Source of the DNA: Calditrichota bacterium
GTDB taxonomy: Bacteria; Electryoneota; AABM5-125-24; Hatepunaeales; Hatepunaeaceae
Direction: 5' to 3'
Length of the DNA: 49,791 bases
Assembly: GCA_016867855.1 (NCBI GenBank)
Contig: VGIO01000003.1
Coordinates: 1-49,791, forward strand
Part shown: piece after piece, positions 10,034-20,233 of the stretch
Position numbering within the stretch: position 1 is the stretch's first letter
Layout of the letters: each line of letters starts with the position of its first letter
The notes under the pieces: model-generated
Databases searched by the model: none
Told to the model about the DNA's origin: nothing
Seen by the model: the letters and a program-made list of their open reading frames with translations, nothing else
Made by a program: the position numbers and the translations under genes

Positions 10034-10776
10034 TGCGTAGAGTTTTGTTTTTAAAATTAATCGTCGGTCTAATCATAATCGGCTGCGCCTCGTCGCCGGA
10101 ACTGACCAAGATGGAGCCGGACGCTGCCTACCGCTATCTGGAGAGTCAGTTCAACAAGGGAAAATATCAAGCCGCTGTCGATGGGCTGAACTTTTTCACG
10201 CTCAATTATTCGGGGTCGGCATTAGTTGACTCGGCGCAGTTTATGTTAGCACAGGCGCATCTCAACTTGAAGGAATACTTACTGGCTGCGGAGGCTTTTT
10301 TGGAATTGACCCAGCGTTTCCCGCGCAGCCCGCTTGTGTCGGAGGCGATGTTCTTTCAAGGCCATTGCTACTACAAACTATCGCCGCGCTACGACCTCGA
10401 CCAGGAATACACTAACCGCGCTATCGAAGCGCTGCAGACATTCATCGACTTCTATCCCGATTATCGCGTTCGCACGACCGAAGCGGAACGCTTGATAGCC
10501 CTCTGCCGCGACAAATTGGCGCAGAAGGATTATATGGCTGGGATGATTTATTTTAAAATGAAGAATTTCATGTCGGCAGCGATATATTTTCAAAGCGTCA
10601 TCGACAAATATTACGATTTGGAATGGTCAGCCAAAGCCGCCTTTTATTTAGGGCAGACCTTAGCCGCCGACGAACGGGGGGAGGACGCCAAAATCGTCTA
10701 TCGTCAATTTCTCGTGAAATATCCCGACCATCCTTGGCGTGCGAAAGTTGAAATAGCATTAAAGAAGTTACCATAG
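10033..10776 (+). CDS. bamD: Outer membrane assembly lipoprotein BamD-like
   Basis: BamD is the TPR lipoprotein of the beta-barrel assembly machine at the inner face of the outer membrane. The 247 residues have a signal peptide with the lipobox IIIGCAS (lipidated Cys18). Tandem TPR-like helices follow, including YRYLESQFNKGKYQAAV, FLELTQRFPRSPLV, AIEALQTFIDFYPDY, and a last repeat ending RQFLVKYPDHPWRAK. Length and motif spacing fit BamD (YfiO). GTG start overlapping the previous stop. Its coupling to lnt fits shared envelope biogenesis. It could be another TPR lipoprotein, but the domain arrangement is typical. Confidence 0.88.
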   Translation: MRRVLFLKLIVGLIIIGCASSPELTKMEPDAAYRYLESQFNKGKYQAAVDGLNFFTLNYSGSALVDSAQFMLAQAHLNLKEYLLAAEAFLELTQRFPRSPLVSEAMFFQGHCYYKLSPRYDLDQEYTNRAIEALQTFIDFYPDYRVRTTEAERLIALCRDKLAQKDYMAGMIYFKMKNFMSAAIYFQSVIDKYYDLEWSAKAAFYLGQTLAADERGEDAKIVYRQFLVKYPDHPWRAKVEIALKKLP

Positions 10777-10777
10777 T

Positions 10778-10963
10778 AATCATCATCCCGCACCGCGGTG
10801 CAACGTAAGATGAAAGGACACCCCCCTTAATCCCCCCGCAAGCGGGGGGAGAAGCGAGCATCAGTCGCAAGCGGGGGGAGAAGCAAGCATCAGTCGCAAG
10901 TGGGGGGAGAAGCAAGCATCAGTCGCAAGCGGGGGGAGAAAGCGCATCTATTTTCCGAGTAAT
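10778..10963 (+). repeat. 99-bp element expanded to four 29-bp units (186 bp)
   Basis: It begins AATCATCATCCCGC and ends CGAGTAAT, as do the copies at 13171 and 25677. The G-run unit CGCAAGCGGGGGGAGAAG plus GAGCATCAGT-type spacer is repeated at exact 29-bp spacing, giving 99 + 3 x 29 = 186 bp. It begins one base after the bamD stop codon. It resembles a tandem array, not a CRISPR: there are no unique spacers. Confidence 0.9.
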
Positions 10964-11012
10964 ATGCGGATTGAAGGCGGCTATAATAATTAATCCAAAT
11001 TTTCAAAATTGA

Positions 11013-12888
<1,876 letters not shown>

Positions 12889-12937
12889 ATGACTAAAATC
12901 TCAAACACCAAGCACTTAAGCACTCAAGCACATTTCA

Positions 12938-14170
12938 ATGCGCGTCCTAATCGCTGTCGGACACAGCGGTATCTATGCCGGCGGGGCGCATCAGGCGCTC
13001 TACAGCCTAATCGGACTTAAGCGGGAAGGCGTCGAAGTTGGGGCGGTTTGGGGTCCCGACGCCGAGAACGACCCTCACGGTTTCGACCGCTTGAAAGAGT
13101 TGGATATTCCCTTTTGGATCCTGCCGATTCACCGCAAGCCGGACTGGCGAAATATAAGGGCTTTCAGAAGAATCATCATCCCGCTGCGCGGTGCAACCGA
13201 AGATGAAAGGACACCCCCCTTCATCCCCCCGCAAGCGGGGGGCGAAAGCGCGTCTATTTTTCGAGTGATATTGCAGGAATTCAAGCCGGATGTGGTCGAA
13301 GCGGTTAAATCCGGCGCGCAGTATTATACGCTGACTGCCGGGATAGGTTTAAACCGGCACGCGCTTGTATTCTACCGCGGTATCAGCCGGCCGATGGATT
13401 ATTTTCAGGAATTCAAATACCGGCTTAAACGAGTCGATAAAATCATCGCTAATTGCCGCGATTTGAAAGAGATTATGACGCGAAGCGGGCGGATTCCAGT
13501 CGAAAAGGTCGAGGTTGTGCCTGGCGAGTTCGACCCAGCTTGCAGTGAGCCGGACCAGGTCGATGCGAGCGGATTGCGCTCCGAGATGGGAATATCAGAC
13601 GGAGTTCCCGTCATCATCCAATTGGGGAATTATGCGTCCTGGCGCGGTCAGGTGTTTACCCTCAAGGCTGCTAAGATACTTAAAAACCGCGGCTATCGGT
13701 TTCATCTGGTATTCTGCGGGCGGGAGACCGATGTTCTAAAGCCTCTGGTGAAGGAACTAGGATTGAACGAATGCGTTACCCTGTCGCCGTATCGGCGCGA
13801 CCCGCAGCGGGTGCTGAAAATGTCCAACATCGCTGTCAATGCCTCCACTGCTAACGAGAGCCTGCCCGGCTCGCTGCTGAACATTCAGGCGATGGGCGTG
13901 CCGGCAGTAGCGACGACTATGCCCGGCGCGAGCGAAATTGTCGAAGATGGCGTTACCGGCTGGCTTGTTCCTCCCGGCGATGTTGAAGCCCTGGCTGACC
14001 GGTTAGCGAGGCTGCTGGCGCTGCCCAAGGCAGAAAGACAGGAATGGGGAAAACGCGCTTATGCCCGGGCGCATCGTCTTTTCTCTTCCGAAAGCCGGAC
14101 GGCAAAACGTTTGAAAGTCTATCGACAAGCGATTGAAATTCGCAAATTGAAAAATGAGGGAACAAAATGA
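12938..14170 (+). CDS. Glycosyltransferase family 4 carrying an in-frame repeat insertion
   Basis: A 410-residue GT-B-fold sugar transferase. The N-terminal domain starts MRVLIAVGHSGIYAGGAHQAL. The C-terminal donor-binding domain has VIIQLGNYASWRGQVF, VTLSPYRRDPQRVLKMSNIAVNAS and NIQAMGVPAVATTMPGASE, then IVEDGVTGWLVPPGD. The second Glu of the usual E-x7-E motif is Asn. Residues about 78-110, between AFR and VILQEFKPDVV, are encoded by a 99-bp mobile-type repeat that is intergenic elsewhere in the window; 99 is divisible by three and no stop occurs. The donor and acceptor are unknown; a lipopolysaccharide or exopolysaccharide role is plausible next to an MsbA-like exporter. Its TGA overlaps the next ATG (ATGA). 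Confidence 0.88.
   Translation: MRVLIAVGHSGIYAGGAHQALYSLIGLKREGVEVGAVWGPDAENDPHGFDRLKELDIPFWILPIHRKPDWRNIRAFRRIIIPLRGATEDERTPPFIPPQAGGESASIFRVILQEFKPDVVEAVKSGAQYYTLTAGIGLNRHALVFYRGISRPMDYFQEFKYRLKRVDKIIANCRDLKEIMTRSGRIPVEKVEVVPGEFDPACSEPDQVDASGLRSEMGISDGVPVIIQLGNYASWRGQVFTLKAAKILKNRGYRFHLVFCGRETDVLKPLVKELGLNECVTLSPYRRDPQRVLKMSNIAVNASTANESLPGSLLNIQAMGVPAVATTMPGASEIVEDGVTGWLVPPGDVEALADRLARLLALPKAERQEWGKRAYARAHRLFSSESRTAKRLKVYRQAIEIRKLKNEGTK
13171..13269 (+). repeat. 99-bp element, single-unit copy within a coding sequence
   Basis: It runs from AATCATCATCCCGCTGCGCG to TTTTTCGAGTGAT and matches the intergenic copies at 10778 and 25677, with one G-run unit only. In the glycosyltransferase frame the other copies would read ACC-TAA or ACG-TAA after GGTGCA; here the codon is GAA. 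The internal core forms a CCCCCCGCAAGCGGGGGG hairpin. Confidence 0.92.
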
Positions 14171-14283
14171 AAACATACCGCTGCACGGTTTGCGGTTATG
14201 AGCATATCGGCGACCAGCCGCCCGACATCTGCCCGGTCTGCGGGGCGTCGAAAGAAGCATTTGTCGAAGTAAAGAGACAATGA
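14167..14283 (+). CDS. Minimal rubredoxin-like iron protein (38 residues)
   Basis: A very short gene coding for a rubredoxin-type knuckle pair: CTVCGY near the start and CPVCGAS after 12 residues, giving four cysteine ligands for one iron. The rest (YEHIGDQPPDI between the pairs, then KEAFVEV) matches the C-terminal rubredoxin domain of rubrerythrins rather than full-length 50-residue rubredoxins. It may act as a small electron carrier or redox partner in the cytosol. Its ATG overlaps the glycosyltransferase stop (ATGA) and its stop overlaps the following ATG, so it is translationally coupled. Confidence 0.8.
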   Translation: MKTYRCTVCGYEHIGDQPPDICPVCGASKEAFVEVKRQ

Positions 14284-14477
14284 TGCGTATTTCAACAATA
14301 GCCGTCGTTGCGCTAACCGGTCTGCTTTTATTTTGCACCGGTAATACGAATGCCAACCAGGTGGGGCGACTACGGTGGTCATCCATAATTCAATACAGCG
14401 CTGCTTTTTATGAAGCCGGTCTGGGGCATCCTTTGACCGGCACTAGATTTCAGCAGATTAGTATATTCGTCAAATAG
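14280..14477 (+). CDS. Hypothetical short secreted or membrane peptide
   Basis: A 65-residue frame starting at tandem ATGs overlapping the rubredoxin-like gene's stop. The N-terminus (about residues 3-20) is hydrophobic after an Arg, like a signal peptide; LLLFCTGN is a poor lipobox. The rest (GRLRWSSIIQYSAAFYEAGLG) has no motif I recognise. Coupling favours translation, but the product could be non-functional. It ends 16 bases before otsB. Confidence 0.35.
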   Translation: MMRISTIAVVALTGLLLFCTGNTNANQVGRLRWSSIIQYSAAFYEAGLGHPLTGTRFQQISIFVK

Positions 14478-14493
14478 CGGCCATCCAAACCTA

Positions 14494-15312
14494 ATGATAT
14501 CCTTTGCCGACGCCTTAGTGAACAACCTTGAAACTTCCATCTGCCGTGAGTTTTTCACTCGCTTGCAAGCCGCAAATAAGTCGCTGCTAATGCTCGACTA
14601 TGACGGCACTTTGGCGCCATTCAAGGTCGCGCGGATGAAAGCCGTCCCATATTCCGGTGTGGTCGATAGATTGAACCGGTTGAGTCGGACCGGCGCCGCG
14701 GTCGTGATTATCTCCGGTCGGCCGGTCAAGGAGGTCCAAAAATTATTAGCCGTCCGGATGCCGTTAGAAATTTGGGGCTGCAATGGCTATGAAAGAGTCA
14801 CATCCGACGGCAAGTATCGTCGCTATCGTTTGGGGCCGGAAGTCGAAGACGCTCTAGATAAGGTTCAATATCTGATCGTCGGTTTTGGTTTAAAGAAACG
14901 GATGGAGGTCAAAGTCGGCGCGGTTTTACTGCATTGGCGGGGGCAGAGAGCCTCGATCATCGAGACGCTCAGACTATTCGGCGAGAATTTATTCGACATT
15001 TACACTATTCAGGGCAAGACTGAAGTCAAGCCTTTCGACGGCGGCATCGAACTGCGGGCGACATCGCGGGATAAGGGCCTGGTCGTGCGCGAGTTGAGCG
15101 CGAATTTGGACGCCGACACGCCGGCGGCTTATCTGGGCGACGACACCACTGATGAAGACGCCTTTGCAGCGCTGCGGGATGACGACCTGCCGGTTTTAGT
15201 CCGACGGGAGTTCAGACCGTCGAAAGCCAAGGCCTGGCTGAAACCTCCGCGCGATTTATTAAAATTCTTGGATTTATGGGAAAAATCGATTAAATTTAAT
15301 ACTAAAGGTTGA
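14494..15312 (+). CDS. otsB: Trehalose-6-phosphate phosphatase
   Basis: OtsB dephosphorylates trehalose-6-phosphate to trehalose, an osmoprotectant and stress sugar. The 272-residue HAD-superfamily protein has motif I LDYDGTLAPF (nucleophile Asp35, acid/base Asp37), motif II VVIISGRP, the cap region with WGCNGYERV, and motif IV LGDDTTDEDAF. It directly precedes otsA, so the two form a trehalose synthesis pair. ATG start at 14494. Confidence 0.93.
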   Translation: MISFADALVNNLETSICREFFTRLQAANKSLLMLDYDGTLAPFKVARMKAVPYSGVVDRLNRLSRTGAAVVIISGRPVKEVQKLLAVRMPLEIWGCNGYERVTSDGKYRRYRLGPEVEDALDKVQYLIVGFGLKKRMEVKVGAVLLHWRGQRASIIETLRLFGENLFDIYTIQGKTEVKPFDGGIELRATSRDKGLVVRELSANLDADTPAAYLGDDTTDEDAFAALRDDDLPVLVRREFRPSKAKAWLKPPRDLLKFLDLWEKSIKFNTKG

Positions 15313-15319
15313 TACTGTT

Positions 15320-15383
15320 TCCGAGTTCACAGATTCAATGTGCAATATGATGCATTAAGAGCGCGTTAAAGCGGTGAACTCGG
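15320..15383. repeat. Inverted repeat between otsB and otsA
   Basis: CCGAGTTCAC and GTGAACTCGG, ten bases each and perfectly complementary, enclose about 44 bases in the otsB-otsA spacer. There is no T-tract, so a simple terminator is unlikely; it may be an RNA hairpin or a degenerate repeat. Confidence 0.55.
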
Positions 15384-15409
15384 AACAAGCACAATAACAA
15401 AGCAGGCGA

Positions 15410-16927
15410 ATGAAATCCAATCGGCGTTCGACACATCCTGCGCCGGAGTCGGGAATCGCCCGGCTGGTCGCTGTCTCCAACCGCCTGCCGATAGCCCTGC
15501 GCAAAGTCGGCGGCAAGTGGCAGATTCAACCGGGCGGCGGGGGCTTAGTTACGGCTATTTCGCCGGTCTTGCGCCATCGCGGCGGTCTCTGGATTGGCTG
15601 GTCGGGGACGACGGAAGAAGTGAACTGGGAAACCGAGTTGGACGGGGCGTCGTTGTCCGCGGGATATACATTAGTGCCGGTAACCTTGACGCACGACGAA
15701 GCCGAGAATTTTTATCTCGGTTTTGCCAATCAAATCATCTGGCCCTTGTTTCACGATTTGCAGACCCGTTGCAATTTCGAACCAATATTTTGGCGCTATT
15801 ATCTGCAGGTTAATAATAAGTATGCTTCGGTCATCGCCAGCCATAGTCAGCCGAGCGATTTTATTTGGGTTCACGACTATCATCTAATGACCATCGCCCA
15901 GTCGCTGCGCGCATTGGGTATTGAGCGTAAAACCGGCTTCTTTCTACATATTCCTTTCCCACCGGTGGATATTTTTTTTCGTCTGCCGTGGCGTGCGCAA
16001 ATCCTGCAGGCCTTGCTTGAGTTTGATATCCTCGGTTTCCAAACCCTGCGCGACCGACGCAACTTCATTCAATGCCTCCAATACCTTTCTCCCAGTTTAA
16101 AAACATCGGGGCATGGCGCGGTGTTGACTGTCAACATCGCCGGGCGGTCGGTGCGCATCGGTAGTTTCCCCATCAGCATCGACTTCGACGAGTTTGCTGT
16201 TCATTCAGCCTCGCGCGAGGTCGAATCGCGCGTGCGCTGGCTGAAGGAATCGATGCTCGGCTCGCAAATTGTGTTGGGCGTCGATCGGCTGGACTATACG
16301 AAAGGTTTGCCGGAACGGTTGAACGCTTTTCGTCTGGCGCTGCAAAATCATCCGGATATAAGGCGGCGGTTAACATTCGTGCAAGTAGTCGTGCCATCAC
16401 GCACGGATGTTTTGGAGTATCAAGCGCTCAAAGCGGAAGTCGAGCAATTGGTAGGCGAAATCAACGGCGAGTTCACAACCGCCGGCTGGGTGCCGATTCA
16501 TTATATTTTTCGCAATTTGCAGCGCGACGAACTATTGGCTTATTACCGGACGGCGCAAGTCGCGCTGGTGACGCCGGTCAAGGACGGTATGAATTTAGTG
16601 GCTAAGGAGTATTGCGCCTGCCATTTGGATGATGACGGAGTATTGATTCTATCGGAATTTGCGGGTGCGGCGGCGGAATTGCAGCGCGGCGCGCTGTTAG
16701 TTAATCCTTACGATGTCGAAGGCGTCGCACAGGCTATCTACAAAGCCTTCTCGCTGTCAGCCGATGAGAAGCGCGCGCGGATGCGGCGGCTGCGCGACAG
16801 CATAAAAAAACGCGACATCTACTACTGGGTGGATTCTTATCTCAAAGCCGCGCTGTCGAAGAAACTGCACGATTTCCCGATGGTGGAGGATTATGTCCCG
16901 CCGATTTTGCTGCGAACAGAAATATAG
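15410..16927 (+). CDS. otsA: Trehalose-6-phosphate synthase (GT20)
   Basis: OtsA joins UDP- or ADP-glucose and glucose-6-phosphate to give trehalose-6-phosphate. The 505 residues fit the GT20 family: [10 protein letters not shown], the glycine-rich donor loop [38 protein letters not shown], the phosphate and donor contacts [14 protein letters not shown], and [13 protein letters not shown] near the C-terminus. It follows otsB after a 97-base spacer holding an inverted repeat. The start is ATG at 15410; the first residues are basic and not conserved. Confidence 0.95.
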   Translation: MKSNRRSTHPAPESGIARLVAVSNRLPIALRKVGGKWQIQPGGGGLVTAISPVLRHRGGLWIGWSGTTEEVNWETELDGASLSAGYTLVPVTLTHDEAENFYLGFANQIIWPLFHDLQTRCNFEPIFWRYYLQVNNKYASVIASHSQPSDFIWVHDYHLMTIAQSLRALGIERKTGFFLHIPFPPVDIFFRLPWRAQILQALLEFDILGFQTLRDRRNFIQCLQYLSPSLKTSGHGAVLTVNIAGRSVRIGSFPISIDFDEFAVHSASREVESRVRWLKESMLGSQIVLGVDRLDYTKGLPERLNAFRLALQNHPDIRRRLTFVQVVVPSRTDVLEYQALKAEVEQLVGEINGEFTTAGWVPIHYIFRNLQRDELLAYYRTAQVALVTPVKDGMNLVAKEYCACHLDDDGVLILSEFAGAAAELQRGALLVNPYDVEGVAQAIYKAFSLSADEKRARMRRLRDSIKKRDIYYWVDSYLKAALSKKLHDFPMVEDYVPPILLRTEI

Positions 16928-16947
16928 AGCCGGTCCGCTAAATCGAA

Positions 16948-17069
16948 TTGTCCGAGAATACCGGTATCCGCTGCTGCCCGGTCGTGGTCGGCAGCGTAAT
17001 TATAGGAATTACAATGTTTTGCTGTTGACTACGGTGAGTCGACGGCGGGGAATTTCACATTCTCGGACA
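16948..17069 (+). other. Candidate structured RNA or palindromic element upstream of the Xer gene
   Basis: A 122-base segment is closed by the perfect 11-bp inverted pair TGTCCGAGAAT (16948-16958) and ATTCTCGGACA (17059-17069). Inside are CGCTGC/GCAGCG, GTAATT/AATTAC and GACT/AGTC stems. It ends seven bases before the recombinase ATG. I cannot tell an RNA leader from an inert palindromic repeat; no second copy was seen here. Confidence 0.4.
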
Positions 17070-17076
17070 GCCAGAA

Positions 17077-18024
17077 ATGCCTGAGCGAGCAGCGGCTCAT
17101 ACCGCGCTGTCTCCCGGTCCGGAGAAACTCTGGGATGCCGCCGCCGGGTTCATATCCTCGATTGCGCTGGAGAAGGGATTGGCGGTCAATACTCAACAAG
17201 CCTACCGGCGCGACTTGGCAGACTTCATCGATTTTACAACGCGCACGGGGATAGGAGATTGGGCGTCGGTAACTCCCCGGCAGATAACACAATATGTGAG
17301 TGAATTAATCGAGGTCGGCGCAGCGGAAGCCACGGTAGGCCGGCGGCTGTCGGCGTTGCGCGGCTTATTCGCATTTCTCACGCGCGAAAAATACATCTCC
17401 AGCGACCCTTCCGAAATCGTCATCGGGCCGCGCCTCAAGCGCAAATTGCCGGAAGTCCTGTCGGTCGAAGACATCAAATTACTAATTTCAGCCGTCGATA
17501 TATCCTCGCCGGCAGGTTTGCGCGACTGGGCGATGCTCGAATTAGTCTATGGCTGCGGTCTGCGGGTTAGCGAATTAGTAAATGTTAAGTCAGCCGATTT
17601 CCTCTTCGGCGGGGAGATTTTAAGGGTGTTGGGAAAAGGCTCAAAAGAACGGCTTGTGCCGGTAGGCGGCTGTGCCCGGGCTGCGCTGGTGGAATATCTG
17701 CAAAAAGGCCGTCCGGCGTTGATGCGCGATCCTAAAGCCGCCCGCGACAGACTTTTTCTTTCGGTTAAATTAGGCAAACCGTTGACGCGCGTTGGCTTCT
17801 GGGCTTTACTGAAGGAAATTGCTCTGCGCGCCGGTCTATCGCGCCGTGTTACGCCGCATATTTTCCGCCACTCTTTTGCTACTCACCTGTTAGAAGGCGG
17901 CGCCGGGCTGCGCGATGTCCAGGAACTCCTCGGACACGTTTCAATCGACACTACGATGATTTACACTCATATCGACCGCACGCATCTCATCGAAGTTGTG
18001 CGCACCTTTCATCCAAGAAATTGA
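17077..18024 (+). CDS. xerD: Tyrosine recombinase XerC/XerD
   Basis: A site-specific recombinase that resolves chromosome dimers at dif, or is used by integrative elements. 315 residues: a SAM-like DNA-binding domain (about 18-105) and a catalytic domain with the complete active set Arg163 (GCGLRVSE), Lys187 (GKGSKERLVPVG), His261 and Arg264 (HIFRHSFATHLL), His287 (LGH) and nucleophile Tyr296 (IYTH). Spacing matches E. coli XerD. XerC and XerD cannot be separated with certainty from one sequence. No neighbouring integrase target or phage gene is seen, so a housekeeping role is likely. Confidence 0.92.
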   Translation: MPERAAAHTALSPGPEKLWDAAAGFISSIALEKGLAVNTQQAYRRDLADFIDFTTRTGIGDWASVTPRQITQYVSELIEVGAAEATVGRRLSALRGLFAFLTREKYISSDPSEIVIGPRLKRKLPEVLSVEDIKLLISAVDISSPAGLRDWAMLELVYGCGLRVSELVNVKSADFLFGGEILRVLGKGSKERLVPVGGCARAALVEYLQKGRPALMRDPKAARDRLFLSVKLGKPLTRVGFWALLKEIALRAGLSRRVTPHIFRHSFATHLLEGGAGLRDVQELLGHVSIDTTMIYTHIDRTHLIEVVRTFHPRN

Positions 18025-18036
18025 CTCTGCCATAAA

Positions 18037-18060
18037 GTAGCCCGGCTTCTTGAAGCCGGG
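18037..18060. repeat. Short hairpin repeat
   Basis: AGCCCGGCTTCTTGAAGCCGGG forms a compact hairpin (CCCGGCTTC/GAAGCCGGG). A similar string, CCCGGTTTCTTGAAGCGGG, lies at about 28386. It is in the convergent space between the Xer and cytochrome genes. Confidence 0.6.
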
Positions 18061-18096
18061 AATTACCGCTATGGTTGCAGTAATACCCATTGGAGC

Positions 18097-18130
18097 AAAA
18101 AAACCTTGCCCCGGACGAACCGGGGCAAGG
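18097..18130 (-). terminator. Rho-independent terminator of the cytochrome gene
   Basis: On the minus strand an 11-bp perfect stem (CCTTGCCCCGG with its complement, loop TTCGT) is followed by seven T residues (18097-18103 read in reverse). It lies about 40 bases past the cytochrome stop codon. Confidence 0.85.
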
Positions 18131-18170
18131 GATTTGATCAGCAGATTGGAGATGCCCTGTCTGATCATTT

Positions 18171-20183
18171 TTACTTCAAGAGAATCAATTTCTTACTAGC
18201 GTTGAAGCCGGCGGCTTCCATCCGCAGGATAAAGACGCCCGAAGGATGCCCGGCTAACATCACCAAGGCTTTGTAGGCGCCGGCTTTCTGCTCGCCCGAT
18301 ATGATGGTCTGGATTTCACGCCCAGCCATATCGAATACCTTCAGACTAACGAAGCCGTCGTTTGCCAATGTATAGCCGACTACCGAAGTTGGATTGAATG
18401 GATTAGGATAAGCCTCGCTGAGCGAATAGCCCAGCGGCGCTGGACCTTCGACTTTCTCAATGCCTAAATTTTCGCGGTCAGCAAGCGCGGCTTGCAGCAG
18501 ACCTTTGGCATATCCAGGATTGTGCAGACCGCCGGAGCCGTCGCTCTCGACGAATTTGTAGTTATAAGCGGCGCGCAGTTGAGCCGATGTATATCTGTTA
18601 GTAACTACGACTGTAGGTTCGCCGACCGGCGGCAGCAACATCGCTAGCGCGGTCATCAAACCCTGTATTTCGGCTTTAGCCGATTCCTGTCTTCCATCGC
18701 CGTCCCAGTCATCGACGCCGATGTCGTCGAACGACCTGTCGATATCGTCGTGGCAGCGCACGCAGGCTTCGATATGTTCAGCGCCGTCGTCTGATTTCAT
18801 CGCGAACGAATGGTCGCCTAACTTCAGATAACCCGGCGCATTCGGATCTTCCGGTCCGGAACTCATATGGCAGCCAACGCAGCCGTTCTCGATGATTCGT
18901 CCGTGCGGTGTGGACTCAATTTCCCGGCCATATTCGATAGCATTTGTGCCGGCTACCATATCGCTCTGGTTGCAGTAGTGTGGGCCGAAGCGGTCGGAAT
19001 AGCGCTGGACATAAGTTACGGCGTTGCGGCGGGATTGGTGGCAGTTGGCGCAAATGTTCCCCAGGTCGAAATTGACTTCGACGCCATTTTGCAGTCTCAC
19101 CGGCGTAACCGTGCGGACTTGATGCTCGTTAGTCGCATCGTGCGGATTATGGCAGACCGCGCAGGTGATAGGGAGGTAGGTTAAGTCTTTCAAAGAATCA
19201 GGCACGCCTGCCAAGTGGTCGAGAAAGCCGACGCCACTGTGGCAGCGCACGCAGCTTGGGCGGCTCTCTTCCGGCGGGCGCGAGTGTCCTGAATTATCCC
19301 ACTGATAAGGCCGGGTGTGATGTGTGCCGGAGTCGTGGCATTTGGCGCAGACGCCTGTCTCCAGTGAAACTGTCATCTTATTATCGGAATTATTACCCAT
19401 ATGCGCTGAGCCTGGTCCGTGGCAGTTTTCGCATTGGATGTTCGCCATTTTGGCGGTTTCCGGGAAGCGCACTTTCATTGTGTCCCAAGTTCCCGGGCGC
19501 AGACCGCCGCGGGCGCTGTCTAGGAAGGTCCAACCTTCCTGGCGCGCCATATCGTCGAAGCCGTGGTTGACGGCTAATGAGTCGGTGTTATAACCGACGA
19601 CGTGGCAACGCACACAAGAAGCCCGCCAACTCATACTTTGCTGACCATCGATAGCGCGTGCAAAGACATCGCCGTGTTTCGTTTCGCTCCACGGACGAAC
19701 TTTTTGGTCAACTTGTCCGTTGTGACAGGCGGCGCATTGGGGAACTTGCGGATTGCCGACGATGCTGCCGACGCCGACATAATTCGCGGCGTTCACCGCC
19801 AATTCCACCGCGTCGCTTTGACCGGCGGCAGTGGTTACGCGCAGAGTGATTCTATATGTTCCGCGCAGGTCTGGAGTGAATTTGACCACCGCGACATTAG
19901 CCGCGCTTAGAGCCGCTTGCGAATTGCGCGGGCGCGCCGCCATCGTCCAAGCCCAGGCTGTTACGGCTGTATCGCCGGGATTACCGGTTAAATAGACTAT
20001 CTCGCCGACGCCGACATTCGGTAGTCCGGTTGAAGGTTTGTCGTATATATCGAGCGTATCCCTTGCGACCGTCCGATCTGAAACGGCCAGAACCTTAATT
20101 ATGGCTGTGGACTGGGCAAAGGAAGTCATCACCAAAGTCAGCAATAAACAAATTGCCCCCAAAGCGATTACGAACTTTCTCAT
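18171..20183 (-). CDS. Secreted nonaheme c-type cytochrome with type IX-type sorting domain
   Basis: 670 residues. A signal peptide (1-23) is followed by an Ig/PKD-like domain (about 25-132). Nine CxxCH haem sites follow, with first cysteines near 150, 190, 251, 279, 311, 341, 378, 435 and 474. Segments between them (VRCHVVGYNTD, CENCHGPGSAH, CAVCHNPHD) resemble the cytochrome c554/c' and multihaem electron-transfer group. A DxDxDG-like stretch (DDWDGDGRQE, 491-500) could bind calcium. The last 85 residues hold a C-terminal sorting domain (AYPNPFNPTS ... VSLKVFDMAGREI ... GVFILRM) used for outer-membrane export and surface attachment in FCB bacteria. Extracellular electron transfer or oxidoanion reduction is plausible; no specific substrate is visible. 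AGGAG precedes the ATG; a terminator follows. Confidence 0.9.
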   Translation of the reverse strand: MRKFVIALGAICLLLTLVMTSFAQSTAIIKVLAVSDRTVARDTLDIYDKPSTGLPNVGVGEIVYLTGNPGDTAVTAWAWTMAARPRNSQAALSAANVAVVKFTPDLRGTYRITLRVTTAAGQSDAVELAVNAANYVGVGSIVGNPQVPQCAACHNGQVDQKVRPWSETKHGDVFARAIDGQQSMSWRASCVRCHVVGYNTDSLAVNHGFDDMARQEGWTFLDSARGGLRPGTWDTMKVRFPETAKMANIQCENCHGPGSAHMGNNSDNKMTVSLETGVCAKCHDSGTHHTRPYQWDNSGHSRPPEESRPSCVRCHSGVGFLDHLAGVPDSLKDLTYLPITCAVCHNPHDATNEHQVRTVTPVRLQNGVEVNFDLGNICANCHQSRRNAVTYVQRYSDRFGPHYCNQSDMVAGTNAIEYGREIESTPHGRIIENGCVGCHMSSGPEDPNAPGYLKLGDHSFAMKSDDGAEHIEACVRCHDDIDRSFDDIGVDDWDGDGRQESAKAEIQGLMTALAMLLPPVGEPTVVVTNRYTSAQLRAAYNYKFVESDGSGGLHNPGYAKGLLQAALADRENLGIEKVEGPAPLGYSLSEAYPNPFNPTSVVGYTLANDGFVSLKVFDMAGREIQTIISGEQKAGAYKALVMLAGHPSGVFILRMEAAGFNASKKLILLK

Positions 20184-20208
20184 CTTTTCTCCTGATTTAA
20201 ATTGAGAA

Positions 20209-20233
20209 TTGTGTAAAATTACACAATATTATA
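20209..20233 (-). promoter_or_regulatory. Cytochrome promoter -10 box with overlapping dyad operator
   Basis: On the minus strand a perfect TATAAT (20228-20233) is followed by the 18-bp dyad TTGTGTAA-N2-TTACACAA (20209-20226), which spans the expected transcription start. The cytochrome ATG is 26 bases beyond. A dyad at the start site is typical of a repressor site; the regulator is unknown and no good -35 box is visible. Confidence 0.5.

Noticed and set aside
10840-10945. Possible CRISPR array (G-run repeats at regular spacing)
   Set aside because: The units are 29 bp long and directly adjacent, with the intervening bases also repeated; there are no unique spacers and no cas genes in the window.
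15320-15383. Terminator between otsB and otsA
   Set aside because: The 10-bp arms are separated by about 44 bases and no T-tract follows, so it is listed only as an inverted repeat.
18135-18167. Possible plus-strand terminator for the Xer gene (TGATCAG ... CTGATCA, then T-run)
   Set aside because: The stem is only 7 bp with a long loop and overlaps the end of the cytochrome gene; the minus-strand terminator next to it is much stronger.
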